From positions 62,001-126,000 of the forward strand of contig JACWDT010000002.1 in NCBI GenBank assembly GCA_014653985.1: a stretch of DNA of 64,000 nt. Reading direction: 5' to 3'. Positions 33,682-44,170 of this stretch are shown in pieces. The stretch comes from Pelagibacterales bacterium SAG-MED22 (lineage in GTDB: Bacteria > Pseudomonadota > Alphaproteobacteria > Pelagibacterales > Pelagibacteraceae). Numbering within the stretch: position 1 is the first letter of the stretch; every line of letters begins with the position of its first letter. A program made the position numbers and the translations under genes. The notes below the pieces were generated by a model. That model searched no databases. It was not told the origin of the DNA and worked only from the letters and a program-made list of their open reading frames with translations.

Positions 33682-35215
33682 AAATTTTTATATCACAACA
33701 CCAATATACTACCCTTCTGCAAGACCTCACATGGGACATGCTTATTCAAGTATTATTGCTGATTTTTTTTCACGATTTAAAACTATTGATGGGTACAAAG
33801 TTTATTTCCTAACTGGAACTGACGAACATGGACTTAAAATACAAAGATCAGCAGAAAAAGAAGGTCTAAATCCTCTTAAATTCTGCGATCAAATTAGTAA
33901 GACCTTTAGAGATTTATCCAAAATTTTAAATTTAACCAATACAGATTTTATACGAACTACTGAAGATCGACATAAAAAAACAGTTCAACATTTATGGAGA
34001 GAACTAGAGAAGAATAATGATATTTATCTATCTAATTATTCAGGATGGTACTCTGTTTCAGATGAAGCTTTTTATAATGAAGATGAAATAGAAGAAGTAG
34101 AAGGTAAAAAAATTTCAATTAGTTCTAAATCATCTGTTGAATGGATAGAGGAAGAGTCATATTTTTTTAGACTTTCCAAGTGGGAAAAGCCCTTGTTAGA
34201 TTTTTATGAAAAAAACCCTAATTTTATCTCACCTGCATCAAGAAAAAACGAGGTAATAAGTTTTGTTAAAAGTGGACTTAAAGATCTTTCAGTAAGCAGA
34301 AAATCTTTTTCATGGGGTATTAAAGTACCCGGAAATGATAACCATGTTATCTATGTTTGGCTTGATGCACTTACCAACTATATAAGTGCTTTAAATTACC
34401 CCAACAAAGAAGATGAATTGTTTAAAAAATTTTGGCCTGCCTCAATACATTTAATTGGTAAAGATATTTTAAGATTTCATGCTGTATATTGGCCAGCTTT
34501 TTTATTAGCTGCTAAAATTGAATTACCAAAAAAAGTTTATGGTCACGGATGGATACTTTCTGGAGATCAAAAAATGTCTAAATCAAAAGGCAATATTTTA
34601 GATCCTTTGCAAATTATCGATGAATATGGCTTAGATCCATTAAGGTATTATTTAATAAAAGAAGTTTCTTTTGGCAATGACGGAAATATATCCCAAGATA
34701 GATTAGAGGACTGTATAAATAGTGATTTAGCAAATAATTATGGAAATCTATGTCAACGCGTTACTGCTTTTGCAATAAAGCATTGTGATGGAAAAATACC
34801 AGAGAAAATAAAATTTGAAGAAGATGATTTAAATATTCTAAATAAATTTAGAGATAATTTAGAAAATATTAGATCTAAAATAGACAAACAAAATTTAAAT
34901 TTTTATATTGATTATATAGTCAACTCACTCTTTGAGGCCAATAAATATTTTAATGACCAAGAACCGTGGAAAAAGAAAGACCATATTATTAGATTAAATA
35001 CTATTGTATTTACCGCCTTGGAAATTATTAGAAAAATAAGTTTTTTACTCTATCCAATAATCCCAGGGTCAGTATTAAAGGCTTTAAAAATATTTAATCT
35101 TGGTGAAAATGACATTAAATTAGAAGACATATCTAAAAATGAATTTTTAATTAAAGGAAATAGTATAAATAAAATAGATATACTTTTTAAAAAAATAGAA
35201 AAAGATAATGATTGA
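33674..35215 (+). CDS. metG: Methionyl-tRNA synthetase
   Basis: TTPIYYPSARPHMGHAYSSI, KMSKSKGN. Confidence 0.96.
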   Translation: MDKNFYITTPIYYPSARPHMGHAYSSIIADFFSRFKTIDGYKVYFLTGTDEHGLKIQRSAEKEGLNPLKFCDQISKTFRDLSKILNLTNTDFIRTTEDRHKKTVQHLWRELEKNNDIYLSNYSGWYSVSDEAFYNEDEIEEVEGKKISISSKSSVEWIEEESYFFRLSKWEKPLLDFYEKNPNFISPASRKNEVISFVKSGLKDLSVSRKSFSWGIKVPGNDNHVIYVWLDALTNYISALNYPNKEDELFKKFWPASIHLIGKDILRFHAVYWPAFLLAAKIELPKKVYGHGWILSGDQKMSKSKGNILDPLQIIDEYGLDPLRYYLIKEVSFGNDGNISQDRLEDCINSDLANNYGNLCQRVTAFAIKHCDGKIPEKIKFEEDDLNILNKFRDNLENIRSKIDKQNLNFYIDYIVNSLFEANKYFNDQEPWKKKDHIIRLNTIVFTALEIIRKISFLLYPIIPGSVLKALKIFNLGENDIKLEDISKNEFLIKGNSINKIDILFKKIEKDND

Positions 35216-35969
35216 TTCACACTGTCATCTTGATCATGAACCATTAATAAGTGATCTTAATAATGTAATACAAAGATCAAAAGATGTTGGCATTAAAAAA
35301 TTGCTAACCATATCAACATCAATAGATAGTTTTTCTAAAATTAAACAATTGATCCATAAAGACGACATTATTTATGGTACAGTTGGTATTCATCCACACG
35401 AAAGTGATAAAAATGTTTTAACTTCCTCTCAATTAGTTCAGAAATTTAAAGAAAATGATAAGATTATTGGCATAGGTGAAACTGGACTAGATTTTTATTA
35501 TAATAATAGTGATCGCAGCAAACAAATATCGAGTTTTAAAGAACATATAGAAGCTTCAATTGAGACCAAGTCACCATTAATTGTTCATTCAAGAAACGCA
35601 GAAGATGAAACATATGAAATACTTAATTCATATAAAAATAATAACCTTAAAATTTTAATGCATTGTTTTACAGGGTCTAAAGAATTTTCAAAAAAACTTT
35701 TACTATTGAACTCGTATTTTTCAGCAAGTGGTATTATTACATTTAAAAACTCCTTAGATTTGCAAGATACCTTTAAGTCCTTACCTCTAGAAAAAGTATT
35801 GATTTAAACCGACAGTCCCTTTTTAGCACCTGTACCAAATAGGGGTAAAAAAAATGAACCATCATTTATTGATTTTACAGCTGTTAAACTTGCAGAAATC
35901 AAAGAAATACCAAAGTCAAAACTTATTGAAATAACTACAAATAATTTTAATCAACTGTTCTTTAACTAA
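35208..35969 (+). pseudogene. tatD: TatD-family metal-dependent hydrolase with in-frame TAA at 35805-35807
   Basis: MIDSHCHLDHE, GIHPHE, GETGLDFYY, LIVHSRNA, MHCFTGS; after the TAA the same frame continues TDSPFLAPVPNRGKKNEPSFIDFTAVKLAEIKEIPKSKLIEITTNNFNQLFFN*. Confidence 0.85.
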
Positions 35970-35974
35970 TAGTT

Positions 35975-36745
35975 ATGAAATTTATTATATTAGGTTGTGG
36001 TAGTTCAATGGGTGTTCCAAGACCAGATGGTTTTTATGGTAATTGTGATCCAAGTAATAAAAAAAACTATAGAACAAGATGCTCAGCATTATTTCAAACT
36101 TCCGATGAAAATATTTTGATAGATACTTCACCAGACCTTAGACAGCAACTATTGAGACATAAAATTAAAAAGATAAATAAAGTACTTTATTCACATATGC
36201 ACGGTGATCAAACCCATGGTATTAATGATTTAAGATCTTTCTTTATTAATAGTAGAAAACCTATTGATGTTTATGCTGATAAATTTACCTCAAATTATCT
36301 TTTAAAAACTTTTTCTTATATTTTTAAAAGCTATACGAAAGAATATCCTGCAACATTAAACTTAAAAAAATTAAAAAATAATTTCTTCACATCCAATAAA
36401 AACAGAAAAGTAAAAATTAAATCTGTTGAAGTAGAGCATGGTAGAGTAAAATCAAATTGCTTTATAATAGATAAGAAATTAGCCTATATAAGTGACGTAA
36501 GTAAAATATATAATAAAGACTATAAATATTTCAAAAATTTAAGATTTTTAGTAATTGATTGCTTATGGTATAATTTTCACCCATCCCACTTCAATCTAGA
36601 AAATTCTTTATTAATGATTAAAAAATTCAAACCTAAAAATGCTATTCTAACAAATTTATCACCCGTATTAGATTACAATGTTTTAAAAAAACTTTTACCT
36701 AAAAATGTAATCCCAGCACATGATGGTTTGACAATAAAACTATAG
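35975..36745 (+). CDS. MBL-fold metal-dependent hydrolase (PhnP-like)
   Basis: LGCGSSMGVPRPDG, SHMHGDQTHGINDLR; holB-metG-tatD-MBL order. Confidence 0.9.
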   Translation: MKFIILGCGSSMGVPRPDGFYGNCDPSNKKNYRTRCSALFQTSDENILIDTSPDLRQQLLRHKIKKINKVLYSHMHGDQTHGINDLRSFFINSRKPIDVYADKFTSNYLLKTFSYIFKSYTKEYPATLNLKKLKNNFFTSNKNRKVKIKSVEVEHGRVKSNCFIIDKKLAYISDVSKIYNKDYKYFKNLRFLVIDCLWYNFHPSHFNLENSLLMIKKFKPKNAILTNLSPVLDYNVLKKLLPKNVIPAHDGLTIKL

Positions 36746-37285
36746 TATACTTTCAATTTTTTTTATTAATTTGCTAGACATAGGTTTAGTAAATGATGCG
36801 AAAGTATCTTCAATTTTGCCTTCCCTATTAATCAATATTTTATAAAAATTCCATTTTGGAACTGCTGATTTTCCATAGTTTTTTTTTGCCCATTTATATA
36901 TTTCATGTGCATTATCACCTTTTACTTCTGTAATAGCAGATAAAGGAAAGTTTATATTAAAATTTACCTCACAAAACTTTTTAACTTCATCATTAGCTTT
37001 TTTTTCTTGATTAAACGTATTTGAGGGTATGCCTAAAACTACTAAGTCCTTTGATTTATAAGTTTCCCATAGTTCTTGTAGCTCTTCATATTGATTAGTA
37101 AAACCACAATAACTTGCTGTATTAACCACTAAGATAGGTTTGTTTTCATATTTTTTAAAATTTATTATATCTCCAGTTATGCTTTCTATGTTTAAATCAT
37201 AAAAGGTTTTTTCATACTCAGCTTTAACTAGATTATTAAAAAAAAACATAATTATTAATATACTACTTAAAAATATTTTGTTCAT
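36740..37285 (-). CDS. Glutathione peroxidase-family protein
   Basis: NTASYCGFTNQYEELQEL, KWNFYKILINREG; signal peptide. Confidence 0.92.
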   Translation of the reverse strand: MNKIFLSSILIIMFFFNNLVKAEYEKTFYDLNIESITGDIINFKKYENKPILVVNTASYCGFTNQYEELQELWETYKSKDLVVLGIPSNTFNQEKKANDEVKKFCEVNFNINFPLSAITEVKGDNAHEIYKWAKKNYGKSAVPKWNFYKILINREGKIEDTFASFTKPMSSKLIKKIESIL

Positions 37286-37294
37286 GTATTGTAA

Positions 37295-38476
37295 TTACTT
37301 TTTAGGTTTATTGGGTGTAAGGAGTATTAAGAAATATCCAAATAAAGTGGACAATAATGACCCAGTCAATACACCGATTTTAACTCCATCCATATACTCA
37401 ATATTCTCTGCAAAAGCTAAATTTCCTACAAAAAGACTCATTGTGAAACCAATACCAGTTAGTACACCGACACCATAAAAATTATACCAGCTCGTATCAC
37501 TAGGCATTTGTGCTATTTTTGTTTTAATAGAAATATAAGAGAAAATAAAAACACCAAGTTGTTTACCAACAAATAATCCTAATAAAATTCCTAATGGTAC
37601 TTTATTTAATAAAGACCCAAAAGTTAAACCCTCTAAAGACACACCTGCATTAGCGAAGGCAAATAATGGCATTATACCAAAGGCAACATAAGGACTAATA
37701 GCGTGTTCAATTTTGATTAATAATGAAAAATCTTTCTCTTTTTTTCTATGTGGTATTGTCATAGCTAGCAGAACACCGGCAATGGTTGCGTGCACCCCCG
37801 AGTTATGAGTAAAATCCCATAGAAACAATCCGACAATCAAGTAGGGTAGAAATTTTTTGACATTAAATTTGTTGATCAGTAATAAAATGATAAATGCCGC
37901 CAGCATCAATATTAAATATTTTATATTTAAGTCACCTGAGTAAAAAAGAGCTATAATAACTATCGCTCCTAAGTCATCTATAATAGCTAGTGCAGTTAAA
38001 AAGACTTTTAAAGATAAAGGCACTCTTTTTCCAAGTAGTGATAAAACACCTAGTGAAAAAGCTATATCTGTAGCTGAAGGTATAGCCCATCCCTTCAAAG
38101 TTTCACTGTCACCAAAATTTATAAAAACATAAAACAATGCAGGTACTAACATTCCACCCACTGCTGCAATTATTGGAAGTAAGGCTTGCTTAATATTTGA
38201 AAGTTCTCCCTGTAAAAATTCTCTTTTTATCTCAAGTGTTACAAAAAAGAAAAATATTGCCATTAAGGCATCATTAATCCAATGAATTACAGATAGTTTT
38301 AATCCAAAATTATTAATACCAATGAATAGATATTTATTTAATGTTGAAAAGTATAAATCTGATAGGTTTGAATTACTTATAAATAAAGCAATGATAGCAG
38401 CAAATAACAAAACTAATCCACTAGCTGCTTCTAATTTAAAGAACCATTTAAAAGGCTTTGATATATAATTAATCAT
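37295..38476 (-). CDS. nhaA: Na+/H+ antiporter NhaA
   Basis: WAIPSATDIAFSLGVL, IIDDLGAIVIIALFY, GVHATIAGV. Confidence 0.96.
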   Translation of the reverse strand: MINYISKPFKWFFKLEAASGLVLLFAAIIALFISNSNLSDLYFSTLNKYLFIGINNFGLKLSVIHWINDALMAIFFFFVTLEIKREFLQGELSNIKQALLPIIAAVGGMLVPALFYVFINFGDSETLKGWAIPSATDIAFSLGVLSLLGKRVPLSLKVFLTALAIIDDLGAIVIIALFYSGDLNIKYLILMLAAFIILLLINKFNVKKFLPYLIVGLFLWDFTHNSGVHATIAGVLLAMTIPHRKKEKDFSLLIKIEHAISPYVAFGIMPLFAFANAGVSLEGLTFGSLLNKVPLGILLGLFVGKQLGVFIFSYISIKTKIAQMPSDTSWYNFYGVGVLTGIGFTMSLFVGNLAFAENIEYMDGVKIGVLTGSLLSTLFGYFLILLTPNKPKK

Positions 38477-38480
38477 AGAA

Positions 38481-38972
38481 TTATGAAAGGTCTATAATAA
38501 ATAGTTTAATATCTTTCAATGTTTCATATAGGTTGAAAAGTAACACTTCTAATCCTGGAAATATGTTTATTAATGGTGTTTTTAGAGTGTCCAGTAAAAT
38601 AATTAGTGCTCCTAATGAAATTATAAATACAGTTAAATATGAAAAAAACTTACTACTTTTAGTTTTATCAATTACTTCAGATTTACTTTTGGTTTCCTTA
38701 ATAACTGATAATTCAGATTTTTCTTTTTTATTCTCTTCAACTATTTGTTTTATTAATTGATCTTTAGATTTATCATCATTTAATTTGGCAATATCTTCTT
38801 TTTTTTTAACGGCAATATCCTCATTTATCTGTAAAGGTTCTGAAATTGGTTCTTGTTTTTTGTAAAACCAAATATGTTCACATGATCCACACTGTAAATC
38901 ACGACCTTCAGATGGAATTAAGTTAATATCTATATTAAATTTTTTTTTGCACGATGGGCAAATAATAATCAT
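38481..38972 (-). CDS. Zinc-ribbon (MJ0042-type) single-TM protein
   Basis: IICPSCKKKFNI...LQCGSCEHIWFYKK; C-terminal TM. Confidence 0.85.
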   Translation of the reverse strand: MIIICPSCKKKFNIDINLIPSEGRDLQCGSCEHIWFYKKQEPISEPLQINEDIAVKKKEDIAKLNDDKSKDQLIKQIVEENKKEKSELSVIKETKSKSEVIDKTKSSKFFSYLTVFIISLGALIILLDTLKTPLINIFPGLEVLLFNLYETLKDIKLFIIDLS

Positions 38973-39065
38973 GAATTCCTATATATCAGAAATTTATTAA
39001 AATTCTTTTAATTTCGAAGCTTTAATCGTTGAAAATATCAATATCTAATGTATTAGTAATGCTCT

Positions 39066-39142
<77 letters not shown>

Positions 39143-39147
39143 TCATT

Positions 39148-39429
39148 ATGAAAAAAGCAATAATTTATATTCCTAACAAAAGTCCAATGCAATCAGGTCT
39201 TGCAAAAGCAAATAAGTGGATACTAGAATTTAAAACAAAAGACCCGACAAAAAATCCTTTAATGGGATGGGAAAGTTCTGATGATACTTTGACTGAGTTG
39301 AAATTAGAATTTTCATCTAAAGAACTAGCAATAAATTATGCCAAAAAGAAAAAAATAGAATTTGAGCTAATTGAACCAAGAAAAAGAAAAACTGTAAAAA
39401 AATCTTATGCGGATAATTTTTTAAAGTAA
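39148..39429 (+). CDS. NDUFS4-like NADH dehydrogenase accessory subunit
   Basis: SGLAKANKWILEF...NPLMGWESSDDT...FSSKELAINYAKK. Confidence 0.88.
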   Translation: MKKAIIYIPNKSPMQSGLAKANKWILEFKTKDPTKNPLMGWESSDDTLTELKLEFSSKELAINYAKKKKIEFELIEPRKRKTVKKSYADNFLK

Positions 39430-39432
39430 ATT

Positions 39433-40425
39433 ATGTTTAGATTTTTTACTGAAAGAAATTGGTATTTGTGGTCCTGGCTAGGATCTTTTATAATTCTTTC
39501 AACACTTTGGATACAAGTAAAAATTGATGTAAAAATAAATGAGTGGTTTGGTGAATTTTATGACATGATCCAAAAAGCACTTGGAGCTCCAAATGCAATA
39601 ACTATAGAGGAATATTGGTCGAGTTTACTTTCATTTATAATTTTAGCAGCAATGTACGTTGGTGTTGCAGTATTAGTTAGTTTTTTTACATCACACTATT
39701 TGTTTAGGTGGAGAGCTGCTATGGTTGAATGGTACCACTCTGTTTATGACAAGGCTCGTAGAATTGAAGGTGCCGCTCAAAGAGTTCAAGAAGACACTAT
39801 AAAATTTTCAAGAATAATGGAGTCTTTAGGAACAAGTTTAATTGAAGCTTTAATGATTTTAATTGAATTTATGCCAATTCTATTTGGTCTAAGTATAGGT
39901 ATACCTATTTTCTTTTTTGGTGATTGGGATTATGGATTAATTGTTGGTGCTCTTATTTGGTCAATTGGTGGAACTATTTTTCTAGTAATTTTAGGACTAA
40001 TTTTAAGATTGGTTGGTGTTGAATATGATTTACAAAAAAAGGAAGCAGCATACAGAAAAATATTAGTTATAGCTGAGGATGATGGAACAATAAGACCAAA
40101 AACTATAGACGAATTATTTGAAGATGTAAGAAGTATTCATTATTTAAGTTATCTAAGATATTTATATTTTAACATTGGTAGAATTGCTTACTTGCAGGCC
40201 AATGTATTATCAGCATATGTTTTTTTAGCTCCAGCAATAGTGGCAGGAGCAGTAACCCTTGGCGTAATGCAGCAAATCATAAGAGCTTTTGGTAGAGTTG
40301 AGGGTTCAATGCAATATATTTTAAAAGCGTGGCCTACAATAATTGAGCTAGCAAGTGTGTATAAACGTTTAAGGGAGTTTGAATATAAAATAAGACAAGA
40401 TGAATTTGTTGATGAAAAAATTTAA
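39433..40425 (+). CDS. SbmA/BacA-like transporter
   Basis: Multi-TM; TSHYLFRWRAAMVEWYHSVYDKARRIEGAAQRVQED. Confidence 0.88.
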   Translation: MFRFFTERNWYLWSWLGSFIILSTLWIQVKIDVKINEWFGEFYDMIQKALGAPNAITIEEYWSSLLSFIILAAMYVGVAVLVSFFTSHYLFRWRAAMVEWYHSVYDKARRIEGAAQRVQEDTIKFSRIMESLGTSLIEALMILIEFMPILFGLSIGIPIFFFGDWDYGLIVGALIWSIGGTIFLVILGLILRLVGVEYDLQKKEAAYRKILVIAEDDGTIRPKTIDELFEDVRSIHYLSYLRYLYFNIGRIAYLQANVLSAYVFLAPAIVAGAVTLGVMQQIIRAFGRVEGSMQYILKAWPTIIELASVYKRLREFEYKIRQDEFVDEKI

Positions 40426-41366
40426 TGGCAATTGAACAAAAATTTATAGATCAATTTGTTAGCGTAACATCAAGAGCAGCTGTTGCTTCATATAACTTTA
40501 TAGGGAAAAAAGATAAAATTGCTGCTGATAAAGCTGCTGTTGACTCGATGAGAAATGATTTAAACCAGCTAAATATTAAAGGTAAAATAGTTATTGGTGA
40601 GGGAGAACTAGATGAAGCACCGATGTTATATATAGGTGAAAAAGTAGGTACTACTAAAGGTCCTGAAATAGATATAGCTGTTGATCCATTAGAGGGTACT
40701 AATTTTGCTGCATACAATCTTCCAGGTGCTTTATCGGTAATTGCAATTGCTGAAAAAAACAATCTTTTCCATGCTCCTGAAACATACATGGAAAAAATAT
40801 CCACCAAAGTAAATGAGAAAGGTGTTGTTGATTTAGATTATTCCACTAAAGAAAATATTTTTAATTTGTGTGAGTATTTGAATAAAAAACCAGAGAGTAT
40901 AACGGCCTGTATTATGGATAGACCTAGACATAAAGACATTATAGATGAATTAGATATATTAGGAGTTAAAATAAAATTAATTACTGATGGTGATGTATCA
41001 GGTGCCCTATTAGTAACTGATGATAAATATGGAGTAGATATTTTTCTAGGTATAGGGGGGGGGCCAGAAGGTGTTCTTGCTTCAGCAGCCCTTGACACTT
41101 TTGAGTGCAGTTTTCAGGGAAGATTCTTATTTCATACTGAGGATGACAGAAGAAGAGCTAAAAAAATGGGTATTAAAGATTTAACAAAAAAATATCAATT
41201 GAAAGAGATTATTAAAGGTGACACAATTTTTTGTGCGACAGGTATTACATCAGGGGATTTAGTATCAGGGATAAGAACGGAAAATAATGAATTTATTACT
41301 GAAACATTAGTCACACATAAAAGTACAGGTTTAAAAAAAATAATTAAAAAAGTTGAAAATAGATAA
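40425..41366 (+). CDS. glpX: Fructose-1,6-bisphosphatase class II
   Basis: KIVIGEGELDEAPMLYIGE, AVDPLEGTN, ALLVTDDKYGVDIFLGIGGGPEGVL. Confidence 0.95.
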   Translation: MAIEQKFIDQFVSVTSRAAVASYNFIGKKDKIAADKAAVDSMRNDLNQLNIKGKIVIGEGELDEAPMLYIGEKVGTTKGPEIDIAVDPLEGTNFAAYNLPGALSVIAIAEKNNLFHAPETYMEKISTKVNEKGVVDLDYSTKENIFNLCEYLNKKPESITACIMDRPRHKDIIDELDILGVKIKLITDGDVSGALLVTDDKYGVDIFLGIGGGPEGVLASAALDTFECSFQGRFLFHTEDDRRRAKKMGIKDLTKKYQLKEIIKGDTIFCATGITSGDLVSGIRTENNEFITETLVTHKSTGLKKIIKKVENR

Positions 41367-41435
41367 TAATGACAACTACCATAAATCTAATAAAGCTTGA
41401 TTAATATACTTTTTTACAATAAAAAACAGCAATTC

Positions 41436-41510
41436 GGTCCCTTCGTCTATCGGTTAGGACACGTGGTTTTCATCCTCGAAAGAGGGGTTCGATTCCCCTA
41501 GGGACCGCCA
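41436..41510 (+). tRNA. tRNA-Glu(TTC), CCA encoded
   Basis: 75-nt cloverleaf: acceptor ggtccct/agggacc, loop tTTTCat, T arm aggggttcgattcccct. Confidence 0.94.
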
Positions 41511-41529
41511 GATTATTCATAAACTTTTT

Positions 41530-41796
41530 ATGGTTTATTACGTATATTTAATAAAAACACTAGATGGTCACAAAAACAAATCATATGTTGGATATACTAA
41601 TAATATAATTGCTAGAATTAATAAGCATAATTCAAATATTGGCGCAAAATCTACAAAAGGTTATAAATGGGAACTGGTTTATAAAAAAAGATTTTACTTA
41701 AAGAAAAAAGCTCTTTCTTTTGAATATAAACTTAAAAAAAATAGAAAAGAAAGATTAAAGTTAATTTATGATTTTAAAGAAAAATCAAAAACTTAA
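41530..41796 (+). CDS. GIY-YIG nuclease domain protein (UPF0213-like)
   Basis: YYVYLIKTLDG...SYVGYTNNIIARINKHN. Confidence 0.9.
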   Translation: MVYYVYLIKTLDGHKNKSYVGYTNNIIARINKHNSNIGAKSTKGYKWELVYKKRFYLKKKALSFEYKLKKNRKERLKLIYDFKEKSKT

Positions 41797-43891
41797 AATT
41801 GCAACTATATTACCTTATAAAGAAAACTATACAGTAGATAAAGCTTCAGCTGCATCATTATGGGTGTCTGAATTTTATAAGAATTCAAAATTTAAAAAAT
41901 ACAACTTCATATATGGCCATACAAAATATAAAAAATATTTAACCAAAAATTATATAAATATAAATTTAAAAAGTTTGAATTCTATAATGACAAGCACAAC
42001 AAATGAGTATGCTAATAAATTAATTAAGGATTTAAATTATAAAAATTTCAATATTGTTGAAATACACAACAGACCTCAACTCTTAGATAAATTATTAAAT
42101 AAGATTAAAAGTAGATTTATTTTTTATTTCCATAATGATCCATTATCAATGAAAGGATCAAAAAAAAAAAGTGAAAGATTGAAAATATTAGATTCAGTAG
42201 ATAAATTAATTTTTGTAAGTGAATGGGTAAGAAATAGATTTTTTATAGATTTAGATAAAAAATTAAAGACAAAAACGCAGGTCATATATCCAAGTGTAAA
42301 TGAGCAAAAACCTGTTAAAATGAAAAAAAATATTATCTTTGTTGGTAGATTGAATCATTCTAAAGGTTATGATTTATTTAAAGAAGCCATAATCAAAATT
42401 CTTGATGAGTTTCCTCTGTGGAATTCTTATTCTCTTGGCGATGAAGACAGAAGGGCAATATACATATCACATCCTAGACATAAAGAATTAGGATTTGTTA
42501 ATCATAAAAATACACTTAAGATACTTAATGAGTCAGAAATAGCTGTTGTCCCTTCAAGGTGGGATGAACCATTCGGCAGAACAGCTTTAGAAGCGTCTTC
42601 AAGCGGATGTGCAACAATCATAAGTAACAAAGGTGGATTACCAGAAACGACAGATAATGCTTTAATTCTAAAAAAACTTGATGCTAGAAATCTACATAAA
42701 GAAATAAGAAAGCTTATTAACTCTCCAAAAAAAAGAAAAAAAATTCAAATGCTTAGTAGAAAAAATATTAAACATTTAGTTAAAAAAAATACAATATTGA
42801 TAGATCAAATTCGCGAAAATTGTTTTCCAACATTTAATGTAAATTATATCAAAAATAAACTCAAAATTATCAATATATATAATCAAGGACAAAAACTTAA
42901 TCATAGATTGTTTAATATTTCCTTAGGTAAAAAATTTACTAATGGTTTTGTTAGAAATGGACATGACGTTTTAGAAATAAGTGACAGAGATTACTTGAAA
43001 AATAATAAATCTTTTAGTTTGATACCTAGTAAAAATATTTTTCAAAAATTTCTAATTGAAAGCTTTAAAAATTATAATCCAGATATAGTATTTTTTGGTC
43101 ATACTAAAAATTTACACTTAGAAACAATAGATAAATTAAAATCAATAAATAAAAATCTAATTATTTCACAATGGAATGAGGATCCAGTTATGTATGGTTT
43201 AGATTATTCAAAGCAAAATATATCTAATATCAATCATTATGCTGATTTTGTTGATCACAATTTTATTACCACACATCCTTCAGTAATTAAAAATAAAGTT
43301 AATAATAAAAATTTTCATTTTTTTTTTGTACCTGTTGATAAAAATATAGAAAGATATGATGTTTATAAACTACGACCTAAAAACGATTTATTTTATGCAA
43401 TGAGTCATGGTGTTAATCGTGCAACATTAAAAGAAGATATTGAAGATAATAGGATAAATTTTTTAAACAAATTAGTAAAAAAAATACCAAATATAAAATA
43501 TGATTTTTATGGCTTTGCAAATAAACAACCAATTTGGGGAAACGATTTTAATAATGCTTTAATTAATTCAAAAATGGCTCTTAATTTAAGTAGAGGCAAG
43601 CCTACCAAATATTACTCAAGCAATAGGATAGCTTCTGTAATGGGTAATGGTTTACTTACTTTTATAGATAAAAAAGTTTATTTGTCTGATTTTTTTAATA
43701 AAAATGAGATTGTGTTTTATTCAAACATAAATGAGCTCTCGGATAAAATTAAGTTTTACTCTATGAACGATAAAATTAGATCAAAAATTGCACAAAATGG
43801 TAAAAACAAATATTTCAAACTTTTTAATGAAAGAAAAATCTCTAAATATATAATTGATGTTTCACTAGGTAATAAATCTACTTTATTTTAA
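41768..43891 (+). CDS. Two-domain glycosyltransferase: GT4-like N-half plus CgeB-like C-half
   Basis: N-half IIFVGRLNHSKGYDLF...VVPSRWDEPFGRTALEASSSGCA; C-half GHDVLEISDRDYL...NLSRGKPTKYYSSNRIASVMGNGLL. Confidence 0.85.
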   Translation: MILKKNQKLKIATILPYKENYTVDKASAASLWVSEFYKNSKFKKYNFIYGHTKYKKYLTKNYININLKSLNSIMTSTTNEYANKLIKDLNYKNFNIVEIHNRPQLLDKLLNKIKSRFIFYFHNDPLSMKGSKKKSERLKILDSVDKLIFVSEWVRNRFFIDLDKKLKTKTQVIYPSVNEQKPVKMKKNIIFVGRLNHSKGYDLFKEAIIKILDEFPLWNSYSLGDEDRRAIYISHPRHKELGFVNHKNTLKILNESEIAVVPSRWDEPFGRTALEASSSGCATIISNKGGLPETTDNALILKKLDARNLHKEIRKLINSPKKRKKIQMLSRKNIKHLVKKNTILIDQIRENCFPTFNVNYIKNKLKIINIYNQGQKLNHRLFNISLGKKFTNGFVRNGHDVLEISDRDYLKNNKSFSLIPSKNIFQKFLIESFKNYNPDIVFFGHTKNLHLETIDKLKSINKNLIISQWNEDPVMYGLDYSKQNISNINHYADFVDHNFITTHPSVIKNKVNNKNFHFFFVPVDKNIERYDVYKLRPKNDLFYAMSHGVNRATLKEDIEDNRINFLNKLVKKIPNIKYDFYGFANKQPIWGNDFNNALINSKMALNLSRGKPTKYYSSNRIASVMGNGLLTFIDKKVYLSDFFNKNEIVFYSNINELSDKIKFYSMNDKIRSKIAQNGKNKYFKLFNERKISKYIIDVSLGNKSTLF

Positions 43892-44135
43892 TTTGTGACA
43901 AAATATTTTAAAAATAGGTTCATATGAAGACTGTAGCACTATATTTTTAAAAAAATTTCAGAATTGTAATATCAAATTCTTGGGTAGTTCTATATAAAGG
44001 TGGTTACTTAATTTTATGTTATTATATGTGGTTGTATTACAAAGATTTAAAAAAATCTCTCTATATAAATTAATAAGTTTATAACTTATAATATAAATGA
44101 AATTAGTTATTTCAAAATATGGCACTAGATAATTA

Positions 44136-44170
44136 TTAAATAAAACTCTCTATAGTTTAATTTTATTTAA
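44136..44170. repeat. Inverted repeat at integrase 3' end
   Basis: TTAAATAAAA (44136-44145) / TTTTATTTAA (44161-44170), 15-nt spacer. Confidence 0.4.

Noticed and set aside
35208-35807. Programmed readthrough or recoding at the tatD TAA as primary explanation
   Set aside because: No nearby recoding element recognised and TAA is usually a tight stop; mutation or sequencing error is simpler, pending read data.
43892-44149. Possible decayed coding fragment (YEDCSTIFLKKFQNCNIKFLGSSI-stop-RWLLNFMLLYVVV...) after the glycosyltransferase
   Set aside because: Only short open stretches between stops in AT-rich DNA; no recognisable family. Kept only as part of the long-spacer observation.
44136-44170. 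TTAAATAAAA/TTTTATTTAA as an intrinsic terminator
   Set aside because: Arms are A/T only and overlap the integrase stop; listed as a weak repeat, not as a terminator.
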